A DNA stretch of 64,000 nt from Anaerotruncus massiliensis (ex Togo et al. 2026). Its GTDB lineage: Bacteria > Bacillota > Clostridia > Oscillospirales > Ruminococcaceae. Below, one piece after another: positions 40,450 through 51,830 of the stretch. Numbering within the stretch: the stretch's first letter is position 1; each line of letters begins with the position of its first letter. Both the position numbers and the translations under genes were made by a program. The notes under the pieces were generated by a model. The model was not told the DNA's origin. It did no database searches and saw nothing but the letters and a program-made list of their open reading frames with translations. The stretch spans positions 915,501 to 979,500 of the forward strand of contig NZ_LT962687.1 in NCBI RefSeq assembly GCF_900199635.1. Direction: 5' to 3'.

Positions 40450-41073
40450 ATGTTGGAACAGCAGTACAGGACCCGACAGGACGCGCGGCGGGAACACGAC
40501 TTCCGCTACGACATCAAGAACTCCCTGAACGCCAGGGAACGGCGCCGCGGCGCGGTGGCCGAGGTGTACGAATGGGTGGAGTCGTGCGTGATCGCGGTGG
40601 GGGTCATCCTGCTGATCTTTGCGTTCGCGGCGCGCACCGCGACGGTGTCCGGCCCCTCGATGCTGCCCACCCTGCGCGACGGCGACCGCCTGCTGCTGGT
40701 GCAGGCGGGCTACCACGACCCCCAATACGGCGACGTGGTCGTCATCGACCGCAGCCAGAAGGGGGAGCCGCCGATCATCAAGCGGGTGATCGGCCGCGCG
40801 GGGGACGAGATCGACATCGACTTTGAAACCGGGCAGGTCCGCCGCAACGGGCAGACGCTGGACGAGCCCTACTTAAACGAGCCCACCCTCACCCGACGGG
40901 ACGTGAAGTTCCCGGTGACGGTGCCCGAGGGGAGCGTCTTCGTGATGGGGGACAACCGCAACCACTCGGCCGACAGCCGTACGCGGGAGATCGGCATGAT
41001 CGACCTGCGGCGGGTGATGGGCAAGGCGGTCTACCGCTTCCTGCCGGCGGGCAGGGCGGGGGAGATCGACTGA
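40450..41073 (+). CDS. lepB: Type I signal peptidase, first copy
   Basis: A 207-residue signal peptidase I, removing signal peptides from exported proteins on the outer membrane face. A ~45-residue charged cytoplasmic tail precedes one transmembrane helix (about 48-66). The catalytic Ser lies in SGPSMLPTL and the Lys in PIIKRVIG; GDNRNHSADSR is the family box. ATG at 40450 follows GGAAGGATGGGCGT. It is followed 31 bp later by a second, closely similar peptidase. Confidence 0.93.
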   Translation: MLEQQYRTRQDARREHDFRYDIKNSLNARERRRGAVAEVYEWVESCVIAVGVILLIFAFAARTATVSGPSMLPTLRDGDRLLLVQAGYHDPQYGDVVVIDRSQKGEPPIIKRVIGRAGDEIDIDFETGQVRRNGQTLDEPYLNEPTLTRRDVKFPVTVPEGSVFVMGDNRNHSADSRTREIGMIDLRRVMGKAVYRFLPAGRAGEID

Positions 41074-41104
41074 CGACAGAATGACTGGAATGGAGAGGAT
41101 GCAG

Positions 41105-41668
41105 ATGGACGCTGCGGAATACAGGGACAATCAGCCGGAGGCGAAAAGCGCGGTGAGCGAGGCGTACGAGTGGGTGGAATCGTTTTTGGTGCCGCTGCTC
41201 GCCTTCCTGCTCATCTTCACCTTTTTCGCGCGGCTCGCGACGGTCAACGGCATTTCGATGCTGCCGACCCTCCACAACGGCGAGCGGCTGATCCTCCAGC
41301 AGGCGGGCTACGCGCCGGAATACGGCGACGTGGTCGTCGTCGACCGCTCGATCACCGACGAGGACGCGATCGTCAAGCGGGTGATCGGCAAGGAGGGGGA
41401 CGTCATCTTCATCGATTTCGCGTCGGGGGAGGTGTGGCGCAACGACACCCTGCTCGATGAGCCCTACATCAACGAACCCACGATGCTCCAGTACGACATC
41501 TCCTTCCCGGTGAAGGTGCCGGCGGGTTGCGTCTTCGTGATGGGGGACAACCGCAACCATTCGCTCGACAGCCGGTCGAGCGACATCGGCATGGTCGACG
41601 TCCGCCACATCATGGGCAAGGCGGTCTTCCGCTTCTTCCCATTCAACAAGTTCGGAGGGATTTCATGA
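41105..41668 (+). CDS. lepB: Type I signal peptidase, second copy
   Basis: A 187-residue paralogue of the preceding gene, sharing EAYEWVES at the start of the membrane helix, the catalytic NGISMLPTL and AIVKRVIG, and GDNRNHSLDSR. The cytoplasmic tail is shorter. I chose the ATG at 41105, six bases after GGAGAGG; ATGs at 41081 and 41099 are in frame but badly spaced. Its stop overlaps the rbgA start (ATGA). Two tandem enzymes may divide substrates. Confidence 0.92.
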   Translation: MDAAEYRDNQPEAKSAVSEAYEWVESFLVPLLAFLLIFTFFARLATVNGISMLPTLHNGERLILQQAGYAPEYGDVVVVDRSITDEDAIVKRVIGKEGDVIFIDFASGEVWRNDTLLDEPYINEPTMLQYDISFPVKVPAGCVFVMGDNRNHSLDSRSSDIGMVDVRHIMGKAVFRFFPFNKFGGIS

Positions 41669-42564
41669 GTACCCAGCAGCCCGGCGTCCCGGCGGCAGAG
41701 GTCCCGTCGATCCAGTGGTTCCCGGGGCACATGGCCAAAACCCGGCGGCTGATGAGCGAGAGCCTGAAGCTCGTCGACATCGTCGTCGAGCTGACCGACG
41801 CGCGGATTCCCGCGTCGAGCCGCAATCCGGAGATCGACAAGCTCGTGGGGCAGAAGCCCCGCGTGATCCTGCTCAATAAATGCGATTCCGCCGACGACGG
41901 GGCGACCCGCCGCTGGGTGGATTACTATGCCCGAAAGGGCGTCCCCGCCATCGCGACCGACTGCCGCAGCGGCAAGGGGCTGGGGGCGTTTCTGCCGCTC
42001 GTAAAGAGTGCGCTTTCCGCGCAGCTCGCGCGCCGGGCGGAGAAGGGAATGAGCGGCCAGCCGATCCGCATGATGATCGTTGGCATCCCCAACGTCGGCA
42101 AGTCCTCCCTCATCAACCGCCTCGCGGGCGCGAAGCGCGCGAAGGTGGAGGACCGCCCGGGCGTGACGCGCGGGCGGCAGTGGGTGTCGCTCGCGGGCGG
42201 GATCGACCTGCTGGACATGCCGGGAGTGCTCTGGCCCAAGTTCGAGGACCCCGCCGTCGGGGAGCGGCTCGCCTTCACGGGCGCGGTCAAGGACGACGTG
42301 CTCGACGCCGAGCTGCTCGCGATGCGGCTGCTCTGGCTTTTAAACGCCGAATACCCGGCGCAGCTCGCCGCGCGCTATCACCTGAAGGAGGGGGAGACGG
42401 ACGGGCTCGACGCCTACGGGCTGCTCTGCCTCGTGGGGAAAAAGCGCGGGATGCTCCTCCCGGGCGGCGAGGTCAACACCGAGCGGGCGGCGATCACCGT
42501 GCTCGACGAATTCCGCAGCGGAAAGCTCGGCAGGCTGACGCTGGAACTGCCGCCGGAGGACTGA
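41665..42564 (+). CDS. rbgA: Ribosome biogenesis GTPase RbgA (YlqF)
   Basis: A 299-residue circularly permuted GTPase needed for late 50S assembly. The order of motifs is permuted: G4 (LLNKCD) first, then G1 (GIPNVGKSSLINRL), then G3 (DMPGVLWP). The N-terminal QWFPGHMAKTRR is diagnostic. It is coupled to the upstream signal peptidase (ATGA) and followed one base after its stop by rnhB, the usual Firmicutes order. Confidence 0.96.
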   Translation: MSTQQPGVPAAEVPSIQWFPGHMAKTRRLMSESLKLVDIVVELTDARIPASSRNPEIDKLVGQKPRVILLNKCDSADDGATRRWVDYYARKGVPAIATDCRSGKGLGAFLPLVKSALSAQLARRAEKGMSGQPIRMMIVGIPNVGKSSLINRLAGAKRAKVEDRPGVTRGRQWVSLAGGIDLLDMPGVLWPKFEDPAVGERLAFTGAVKDDVLDAELLAMRLLWLLNAEYPAQLAARYHLKEGETDGLDAYGLLCLVGKKRGMLLPGGEVNTERAAITVLDEFRSGKLGRLTLELPPED

Positions 42565-42565
42565 C

Positions 42566-43165
42566 ATGGACCTGTACCAGTATGAGCTGATCGCCTACGA
42601 CCAGGGGTTTTCCGCCGTCTGCGGCATCGACGAGGCGGGGCGCGGGCCGCTCGCGGGGGACGTGTACGCCGCGGCGGTCATTCTGCCGCGCGGCGTCGAG
42701 ATCGCGGGGGTCAACGACTCGAAGAAGCTCACGGAAAAAAAGCGCGAGGCGCTCTTTGACGAGATCACCGCGCGGGCCGCGGCCTATAGCATCGCGGCCG
42801 CGTCGGTTGCGGAGATCGATGAAATGAACATCCTGCGGGCGGCGATGCTCGCGATGCGCCGCGCGGCGGAAGGGCTTTCGGTGAAGCCCGACCTCGCGCT
42901 CGTCGACGGCAACTGCGACCCGGGGCTCGGCTTCGCCACCCAGACGATCATCGGCGGGGACGGCAGGAGCGCGTCGATCGCGGCGGCGTCGATTTTGGCG
43001 AAGGTCGCGCGGGACCGCTATATGAAGGAGCTCGACCAAAAGTACCCCGAATACCGGTTCGCGCAGCACAAGGGCTACGGCACCAGGCTCCACTACGAGA
43101 TGCTGGAACGGTACGGCCCCTCGCCGGTACACCGCCGCACCTTCCTCAAAAAGCTCCTCAAATGA
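42566..43165 (+). CDS. rnhB: Ribonuclease HII
   Basis: A 199-residue RNase HII, which nicks RNA-DNA hybrids and removes misincorporated ribonucleotides. The metal-binding residues are in CGIDEAGRGPLAGDVY, with VDGN later and the C-terminal HKGYGT...HRRTFLKK. Typical length. It overlaps yraN by four bases (ATGA). Confidence 0.97.
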   Translation: MDLYQYELIAYDQGFSAVCGIDEAGRGPLAGDVYAAAVILPRGVEIAGVNDSKKLTEKKREALFDEITARAAAYSIAAASVAEIDEMNILRAAMLAMRRAAEGLSVKPDLALVDGNCDPGLGFATQTIIGGDGRSASIAAASILAKVARDRYMKELDQKYPEYRFAQHKGYGTRLHYEMLERYGPSPVHRRTFLKKLLK

Positions 43166-43566
43166 CGGCGACGACGCGGCAGCGCGGGACGCTGGGGGAG
43201 GAGTTCGCCGCAAAGAAGCTCGCGGAGGCGGGGTACGAGATCCTCGCGCGCAACTGGCGCAGCGGGCGCCATGAGATCGACCTCATCCTGCAAAAGGATG
43301 GGGTCATCGCCTTCGTCGAGGTCAAGACCCGCGCGCAAAGCGCGCTGGCCGCCCCGGCCGCGAGCGTCACCAGGGCGCAGCGCAGGCGGATCGCGCTGGC
43401 CGCCGTGGCATATCTGCGGGAGCGCGGCATATACAATACAGGGGCGGTCCAGCCGCGTTTCGACCTCTTCGAGGTCGTGACCGAGCGGCCCGGCTCGAAT
43501 GTGGTGACCCGCTGGGCCCACCTGGCGGGCGCGTACGATACGGGGGATCTGGATGTATTTATTTGA
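43162..43566 (+). CDS. yraN: YraN-like UPF0102 nuclease-fold protein
   Basis: A 134-residue UPF0102 protein with the restriction-endonuclease-like motif RHEIDLI...VIAFVEVKTR. The family's function is not established; DNA repair or recombination is suspected from fold and neighbours. It is coupled to rnhB, as in many Firmicutes, and overlaps the dipeptidase gene by 14 bp. Confidence 0.93.
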   Translation: MTATTRQRGTLGEEFAAKKLAEAGYEILARNWRSGRHEIDLILQKDGVIAFVEVKTRAQSALAAPAASVTRAQRRRIALAAVAYLRERGIYNTGAVQPRFDLFEVVTERPGSNVVTRWAHLAGAYDTGDLDVFI

Positions 43567-44518
43567 CCTGCACTGCGACACCGTCACCCGCCTGCACGAC
43601 GGCGAACGCCTCGCGCCGGGCGACCGGAGCCTGCGGCAAAACGGCGCGCACCTCGCGCTCGGCCGGATGGCCTGCTACGACTGGTGCCAGTGCTTTGCGA
43701 TCTTCATGCCGGACGAATACCGCGGCGAGGCCGCGGTCGATTATTTTGAGAGCTGTTACCGGTTCTTCACCGGGCAGCTCGCGGAGAACGCCGACCTCGC
43801 CGCGCAGGCGTTCACGGCGGCGGACATCCGGGAGATCATTTCCGGGGGAAGGTGCGCGGCGCTGCTCACGGTGGAGGGCGGCTCGGCGCTCGCCGGGGAC
43901 CTCGGGCGGATCGCGCGGCTGCGGGAATGCGGCGTGCGCGTCCTGACCCTCACCTGGAACGGTAAAAACGAGCTGGGCAGCGGCATGGCCTGCGACGAGG
44001 GGCTCACCCCCCTCGGACGGGAGGCGCTCCCGCTGCTCGAGGAGGCGGGAATCGTCGTCGACGTCTCCCACCTGAGCGACAGCGGCTTCTGGGAGGTGCA
44101 GAAACGCGCGAGGCGCCCGTTTATCGCGACCCATTCGGATTCCCGCGCGGTCTGCGGGCATGGGCGCAACCTCACCGACGACCAGTTCCGGGCGGTCGCG
44201 GCGGCGGGCGGCGTCGTGGGGCTCAACTTCTCCACCCACTTCATCGCGGCGGACGACCCCGACCCCTCCTACGCGGCGCTCTCGGCGCACCTGGGCCACT
44301 TCCTCGCGCTCGGCGGGGAGGACGCCGTGGCGCTCGGCTCCGACTACGACGGCACCGACGTGCCCTCCTGGCTGGAGCCGGCCGAGAGGATCGGCGGGCT
44401 CTACGGCCGGGTGAAGGCGGAGTACGGCGAAAAGCTGGCCCAAAAGCTCTTTTTTCAAAACGCGATGGCGTTTTTCGAGCGGTACGACGCGCGGGGAGAA
44501 CCTCCCTGCGGGATGTAA
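43553..44518 (+). CDS. Membrane-dipeptidase-family (M19) metallopeptidase
   Basis: A 321-residue zinc dipeptidase of the M19 (renal dipeptidase) family. Metal ligands: the DLHCDT box at residues 6-11, Glu in LTVEGGSAL, His in VDVSHLSD, and THSDSRAVCGHGRNL. No signal peptide, so it probably acts on dipeptides in the cytoplasm. The start lies within yraN. Confidence 0.92.
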   Translation: MYLFDLHCDTVTRLHDGERLAPGDRSLRQNGAHLALGRMACYDWCQCFAIFMPDEYRGEAAVDYFESCYRFFTGQLAENADLAAQAFTAADIREIISGGRCAALLTVEGGSALAGDLGRIARLRECGVRVLTLTWNGKNELGSGMACDEGLTPLGREALPLLEEAGIVVDVSHLSDSGFWEVQKRARRPFIATHSDSRAVCGHGRNLTDDQFRAVAAAGGVVGLNFSTHFIAADDPDPSYAALSAHLGHFLALGGEDAVALGSDYDGTDVPSWLEPAERIGGLYGRVKAEYGEKLAQKLFFQNAMAFFERYDARGEPPCGM

Positions 44519-44578
44519 GCGGGGCTGTTTTCCGGGGCTTCCCCGGGAGACCGGCCCGGCAAAAAGGAGGCGATCGCA

Positions 44579-45280
44579 ATCGCGGTCTACACAATCGGCG
44601 ACCTGCACCTCTCGCTGACGAGCGGGCACCCGATGGACGTTTTCCCCGGGTGGGAAAACTACGTCGCGCGCATCGGGCGGGCGTGGCGCGCGAAGGTCGG
44701 GGAGGAGGACACCGTAGTGCTGCCCGGCGACACCTCGTGGGGGATGTCGCTCGAGGGGGCGCTCGCGGATTTCCAATTTCTCGAGGCGCTGCCCGGGCGC
44801 AAGATCCTGCTCAAGGGCAACCACGACTACTGGTGGAGCACCCGCTCCAAGGTGCACGCCTTTTTTTCGGCGCACGGATTAAACACGCTGGAAATCCTCC
44901 ATAATAACTGCGTTACGGCCGACGGGATCGCCGTCTGCGGCTCGCGGGGGTGGCTCTTCGAGACGGGGGAGGCGTTCGACGACAAGATCATCAACCGGGA
45001 GTGCATCCGGCTGGAGCTTTCGATCGCGGAGGCGGAAAAGACCGGGCTGGAGCCGGTCGTTTTTCTGCACTACCCGCCCGTCTACGGCGAGAGCGTCTCG
45101 CCGCAGATCCTCGAGGTGCTCAAAAAGCACGGCGTCCGCCGCTGCTACTACGGTCACATCCACGCCGAGGGGTGCCGCTGGGCGATCGACGGGAGCTACG
45201 AGGGCATCCGCTTTCGGCTGGTGAGCGGCGACTACCTGAAATTTGACCCGGTGCTGGTGGAAACCGGCCGGGAAGGCTGA
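44579..45280 (+). CDS. Metallophosphoesterase with apparent ATC start
   Basis: A 233-residue calcineurin-like phosphoesterase. Metal ligands in order: GDLHLS (near residue 7), PGDTSWGM, KGNHDYWWS, LHYPP and GHIH. The first motif lies upstream of the first ATG (44633), so that ATG cannot be the start of a working enzyme. The frame is open upstream to a stop at 44516 but contains no ATG, GTG or TTG. AAGGAGG (44564-44570) is eight bases before an ATC at 44579, which gives the expected short N-terminus (IAVYTIGDLHL). Either the gene uses ATC or the base is a sequencing error or mutation of ATG. Confidence 0.8.
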   Translation: MAVYTIGDLHLSLTSGHPMDVFPGWENYVARIGRAWRAKVGEEDTVVLPGDTSWGMSLEGALADFQFLEALPGRKILLKGNHDYWWSTRSKVHAFFSAHGLNTLEILHNNCVTADGIAVCGSRGWLFETGEAFDDKIINRECIRLELSIAEAEKTGLEPVVFLHYPPVYGESVSPQILEVLKKHGVRRCYYGHIHAEGCRWAIDGSYEGIRFRLVSGDYLKFDPVLVETGREG

Positions 45281-45309
45281 AAAAACGCGGGAAATTCACA
45301 AATTATCTA

Positions 45310-45338
45310 TTGGCAAGTCCCGTCCGATTTGATATAAT
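45310..45338 (+). promoter_or_regulatory. Promoter of tig
   Basis: TTGGCA (45310-45315), 17-bp spacer, TATAAT (45333-45338). Confidence 0.75.
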
Positions 45339-45428
45339 ACCAAGATAGTGGGTTTATAGCGCCCGAATCGTTCCTCCAGGAAAAGCGGAAGATGCAGGGG
45401 AACGGAACATTTTTCAGGAGGAAGTAGA

Positions 45429-46823
45429 ATGGCAGTAACAGAAATGAAGACCAACGAGGACAAAAAGGTAGAGCTCACCATCACCGTCGACGCCGAGACG
45501 TTCGGCAAGGCGGTCGACGAGGTGTTCAAAAAGAACGTCAAGCGGATGACCGTTCCCGGCTTCCGCCGCGGCAAGGCCCCCCGCAAGATGATCGAAAAGC
45601 TGTACGGCGAGGGCGTTTTCTATGAGGAGGCCGTCAACAACACCTACCCCGCGGCCTACGACGCCGCCGTCGAGGAAAAGGGCATCGAGCCGGTCGACCG
45701 CGCCGATATCGAGGTGCTCGACGTCTCGAAGGACGGCTACTCCTTCAAGGCGACCGTCACCGTCAAGCCGGAGGTCTCCATCGAGGGCTACAAGGGCATC
45801 GAGGTGGAGAAGAAGGTCGTCGAGGCGACCGACGCCGAGGTCGACGCCGAGCTCTCCCGCATGCAGGAGCAGGGCGGCCGCGTGATCGCCGTGGAGGGCC
45901 GCGCCGCCATGAACGGCGACACCGCCGTGATCGATTTCGAGGGCTTTGTCGACGGCGAGGCGTTCGAGGGCGGCAAGGGCGAGAAATACCCGCTCGAGCT
46001 GGGCTCCAACAGCTTCATCCCCGGCTTCGAGGAGCAGGTCGTCGGCCACAGCGTCGGCGAGTCGTTCGAGGTGAACGTGAGCTTCCCGGAGAACTACCAC
46101 GCCGAGGAATTAAAGGGCAAGCCCGCTGTCTTCAAGTGCACGCTGCACGAGCTCAAGATGAAGGAGCTGCCGCTGCTGGACGACGAGTTCGCCAAGGACG
46201 TCAGCGAGTTCGACACGCTCGACGAGCTGAAGGCCGACCTCAAGAAGAAGGCGCAGGAGCGTCATGACAGCCAGGCTGAAACCGAGATGGAAAACAAGCT
46301 GATGGATACCGTCTGCGAAAAGCTCGTGGCCGACATCCCCCAGTGCATGTATGACAGCCGCATCGACGAGATGGTGCGCGACTTCGAGTACCGTCTGCAG
46401 TCGCAGGGGCTCAACCTGCCGACCTATTTGCAGTACGCGGGCACTGATATGGACGGCTTCCGCAAGGGCTTCGTCCCGCAGGCCGAATCGCAGGTCAAGA
46501 CCCGCCTGGCGCTCGAAAAGATCGTCGAGCTCGAGAAGATCGAGCCGACCGCCGAGGAGATCGCCGCCGAGTATGACAAGCTCGCGAAGAACTACAGCAT
46601 GGAGGCCGACAAGCTCAGGAACATCGTTCCGGAGAAGGAGATCGCCCAGAACCTCGCGATGGGCAAGGCGCTCGACCTTGTGCGCGACAGCGCCGTCGTG
46701 AAGGAGGTCAGGGAGGAGCCCGCCAAGGAGGAGAAGCCGAAGAAGGCCTCCAAGCCGCGCGCCAAGAAGGCGAAGGTGGAGGAAGCCCCGGCGGCGGAGC
46801 CCGCGGACGGGTCGGCCGAATAA
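45429..46823 (+). CDS. tig: Trigger factor
   Basis: A 464-residue ribosome-associated chaperone and peptidyl-prolyl isomerase. The N-terminal domain has the ribosome-binding loop GFRRGKAPR; the FKBP domain is residues about 150-245 ([21 protein letters not shown]); the rest is the helical C-terminal cradle, ending in an unusual Lys/Glu/Ala-rich tail of ~35 residues. AGGAGGAAGTAGA precedes the ATG. The tig-clpP-clpX-lon order is standard in Firmicutes. A partly paired hairpin (46835-46866) follows. Confidence 0.97.
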   Translation: MAVTEMKTNEDKKVELTITVDAETFGKAVDEVFKKNVKRMTVPGFRRGKAPRKMIEKLYGEGVFYEEAVNNTYPAAYDAAVEEKGIEPVDRADIEVLDVSKDGYSFKATVTVKPEVSIEGYKGIEVEKKVVEATDAEVDAELSRMQEQGGRVIAVEGRAAMNGDTAVIDFEGFVDGEAFEGGKGEKYPLELGSNSFIPGFEEQVVGHSVGESFEVNVSFPENYHAEELKGKPAVFKCTLHELKMKELPLLDDEFAKDVSEFDTLDELKADLKKKAQERHDSQAETEMENKLMDTVCEKLVADIPQCMYDSRIDEMVRDFEYRLQSQGLNLPTYLQYAGTDMDGFRKGFVPQAESQVKTRLALEKIVELEKIEPTAEEIAAEYDKLAKNYSMEADKLRNIVPEKEIAQNLAMGKALDLVRDSAVVKEVREEPAKEEKPKKASKPRAKKAKVEEAPAAEPADGSAE

Positions 46824-46929
46824 GACTGCCTACATACCGGCACGGCGGCCAGCCGCCGCGCCGGTAAAACTTTTGGAGCATAGAGGATTGGTTTGCGGCA
46901 GAACGAATCCGACAGGAGGTAATTTCACA

Positions 46930-47541
46930 ATGAGCCTAACAATGGGAAGCGCGGCCATGAGCCTGGTGCCGATGGTCATCGAGCAGACGAACCGGGGCGA
47001 GCGCAGCTACGACATCTTTTCGCGGCTGCTCAACGACCGCATCGTCATGCTGTGCGAGGAGGTCAACGACACCTCCGCCAGCCTGGTGATCGCGCAGATG
47101 CTCTACCTCGAGGGGCAGGACCCCGACAAGGACATCCACCTCTACATCAACAGCCCGGGCGGCTCGGTCACGGCGGGCATGGCGATCTACGACACGATGA
47201 ACTATATCAAGTGCGACGTCTCGACCATCTGCATGGGGCTCGGCGCGTCGATGGGCGCGTTTCTGCTCTCGTCGGGCGCCAAGGGCAAGCGGATCGCGCT
47301 GCCCAACGCCGAGATCATGATCCACCAGCCGTCGGGCGGCGCGCAGGGCCAGGCCACCGACATGAAGATCCACACCGACTGGATCATCCGCACCCGCGAA
47401 AAGCTCAACCGCCTGCTCTCCGAGCAGACCGGCCAGCCGCTCGAGATCATCGAGCGGGACACCGAGCGGGACAACTTCATGACCGCGCAGCAGGCCCTCG
47501 ACTACGGCCTGGTCGATAAGATCCTCAGCCACCACGAATAA
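46930..47541 (+). CDS. clpP: ATP-dependent Clp protease proteolytic subunit
   Basis: ClpP (203 residues), the tetradecameric serine protease that degrades proteins delivered by ClpX. Catalytic triad: Ser in GLGASMGAF, His in MIHQPSGG, Asp in [14 protein letters not shown] is the oxyanion strip. ATG at 46930 follows AGGAGGTAATTTCACA; the in-frame ATG at 46873 lies upstream of that ribosome binding site. Confidence 0.98.
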   Translation: MSLTMGSAAMSLVPMVIEQTNRGERSYDIFSRLLNDRIVMLCEEVNDTSASLVIAQMLYLEGQDPDKDIHLYINSPGGSVTAGMAIYDTMNYIKCDVSTICMGLGASMGAFLLSSGAKGKRIALPNAEIMIHQPSGGAQGQATDMKIHTDWIIRTREKLNRLLSEQTGQPLEIIERDTERDNFMTAQQALDYGLVDKILSHHE

Positions 47542-47609
47542 CATTTTCCCAAAAGCGCAGCGCCCACCGGCGCCGCGTTTTGCGTATCCAGATTTTCAGG
47601 AGGTATCCC

Positions 47610-48917
47610 ATGGCGAAGAACGACGAGAGGGAACTGCGCTGTTCCTTCTGCGGCAAGATGCAGAACCAGGTCCAGCGGCTGATCGCGGGGCCGGGGGTGT
47701 GCATCTGCAACGAGTGTGTGGAGCTCTGCCAGAGCGTGCTCGACGACGACATGCCCGCGCAGCGGCCCCGCCAGAGCCGTCCCGAGCAGCAGATCACCGT
47801 GCTCAAGCCGCGTGAGATCAAGGAGCGGCTGGACGAATACGTGATCGGGCAGGACCGCGCGAAGATCGCGCTGTCCGTGGCGGTCTACAACCACTACAAA
47901 CGCATCTATTTCGGCGACACGAGCGAGGTGGAGCTCGGCAAGACCAACATCCTCATGCTCGGACCCACCGGCGTGGGCAAGACGCTGCTCGCCCAGACCC
48001 TCGCCAAGATGCTCAACGTCCCCTTCGCCATCGCGGACGCCACGACGCTGACCGAGGCGGGCTATGTGGGCGAGGATGTGGAAAACATCCTGCTGCGCCT
48101 TTTGCAGGCGGCGGACTACGACGTCGAGCGCGCGCAGAAGGGCATCATCTATATCGACGAGATCGACAAGATCTCCCGCAAGAGCGAGAACCCCTCGATC
48201 ACCCGCGACGTGTCGGGCGAGGGGGTCCAGCAGGCGCTGCTCAAGATTCTGGAGGGCACCGTCGCCAACGTCCCGCCGCAGGGCGGGCGCAAGCATCCCC
48301 AGCAGGAATTCATCCAGATCGACACCAAGGATATCCTCTTCATCTGCGGCGGCGCGTTCGAGGGGATCGAAAAGATCATCGAGCGCCGCACCGATAAATC
48401 TTCGATCGGCTTCGGGTCGACGATCAAGGACTCCAAGCAGAAGGACCAGCTCGTGCAGCAGGTCATCCCGCAGGACCTTGTCCGTTTCGGGCTCATCCCC
48501 GAGCTGGTCGGGCGCACGCCGGTGCTCACCGTGCTGGAACCGCTCGACCGGGAGGCGCTCGTCAAAATCCTGACCGAGCCGAAGAATTCGATGGTGCGCC
48601 AGTACCAGCAGCTCTTCTCGCTCGACAACATCGAGCTCTCCTTCGACCAGGAGGCGCTCGAGGCGATCGCCGACAAGGCGATCGAGCGCAAGACGGGCGC
48701 GCGCGGGCTGCGCGCGATCATCGAGGACGTGCTCGGGAACCTCATGTACGAGGCGCCCTCCGACTGCACGGTCGCGGGCATCCGGATCACCGGCGCCTGC
48801 GCCAAGGGGGAGGGGGAGCCGGAGTACACCCGGGATCCCGCCCGCAGGCCTTCCCGCCTGCAAATTTCCACCGCCCGCCGCGTGACGCCGCGGGCCCGGC
48901 GGGACAGCGCGTCCTGA
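47610..48917 (+). CDS. clpX: ATP-dependent Clp protease ATP-binding subunit ClpX
   Basis: A 435-residue AAA+ unfoldase. The N-terminal zinc domain has CSFCGK and CICNEC; Walker A is GPTGVGKT, the pore loop is GYVG, Walker B is IIYIDEIDK, and GGRKHP is the RKH loop. The usual end (GEPEYTR) is followed by an extra ~27-residue Arg/Ser/Pro-rich tail. GGAGGTATCCC precedes the ATG. Transcribed with clpP. Confidence 0.97.
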   Translation: MAKNDERELRCSFCGKMQNQVQRLIAGPGVCICNECVELCQSVLDDDMPAQRPRQSRPEQQITVLKPREIKERLDEYVIGQDRAKIALSVAVYNHYKRIYFGDTSEVELGKTNILMLGPTGVGKTLLAQTLAKMLNVPFAIADATTLTEAGYVGEDVENILLRLLQAADYDVERAQKGIIYIDEIDKISRKSENPSITRDVSGEGVQQALLKILEGTVANVPPQGGRKHPQQEFIQIDTKDILFICGGAFEGIEKIIERRTDKSSIGFGSTIKDSKQKDQLVQQVIPQDLVRFGLIPELVGRTPVLTVLEPLDREALVKILTEPKNSMVRQYQQLFSLDNIELSFDQEALEAIADKAIERKTGARGLRAIIEDVLGNLMYEAPSDCTVAGIRITGACAKGEGEPEYTRDPARRPSRLQISTARRVTPRARRDSAS

Positions 48918-48941
48918 TTCGGTGTAAGACGGCATGGAAGA

Positions 48942-48972
48942 GGCCGCCGCAGAGTTTCTGCGGCGGCCGTTT
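48942..48972 (+). terminator. Hairpin after clpX
   Basis: A perfect 12-bp stem GGCCGCCGCAGA/TCTGCGGCGGCC (48942-48953 with 48957-48968) followed by GTTTC; a strong stem, weak T tract. Confidence 0.6.
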
Positions 48973-49000
48973 CGCGTCTTTCGGCGGCGGACCCGGCGTA

Positions 49001-49082
49001 GACAGAGACGGCGTAAAGCGCGGGCAGAGCCCCATGTTGAAAGGCGGCGGCCGGCCCAATGAAGCTTTGGGGGTTTCCAAAG
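49001..49082. repeat. 82-bp repeat, copy 1 (clpX-lon gap)
   Basis: Begins GACAGAGACGGCG and ends GGGTTTCCAAAG. About 90% identical to 49097-49178 (8 differences, nearly all transitions). Confidence 0.9.
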
Positions 49083-49096
49083 AGCGTTTTGGCGCG

Positions 49097-49178
49097 GACA
49101 GAGACGGCGAAAAGCGCGGGCAGAGCCCCATACCGGAAGACGGCGGCCGGCCCGATGAAGCTTTGAGGGTTTCCAAAG
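49097..49178. repeat. 82-bp repeat, copy 2, with trailing hairpin
   Basis: Second copy, 14 bp after the first. It runs into GGGGACTTT/AAAGTCCCC (about 49178-49200) and a duplicated GAAAGTCCCCTTTGG. Confidence 0.9.
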
Positions 49179-49239
49179 GGGACTTTCCCGAAAGTCCCCT
49201 TTGGTACGAAAGTCCCCTTTGGCTGGTAATGCTCCCCGG

Positions 49240-49268
49240 TTTACATCGGGGGGAAAGCATGATATAAT
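49240..49268 (+). promoter_or_regulatory. Promoter of lonA
   Basis: TTTACA (49240-49245), 17-bp spacer, TATAAT (49263-49268). No HrcA CIRCE or CtsR-like repeat is visible. Confidence 0.7.
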
Positions 49269-49332
49269 AATAGCTCAAACCGGCAAGGTTTTTTGAGATA
49301 GAAGCATTTTACCGGAGAATGGAGGCCGCGAT

Positions 49333-51804
<2,472 letters not shown>

Positions 51805-51830
51805 ATGACAGACCGAAAGGGGCGGGAGCC

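Noticed and set aside
48787-49278. 163-codon minus-strand frame over the 82-bp repeats
   Set aside because: Its repeated peptide only reflects the DNA repeat, and it runs into the end of clpX; no start signals.
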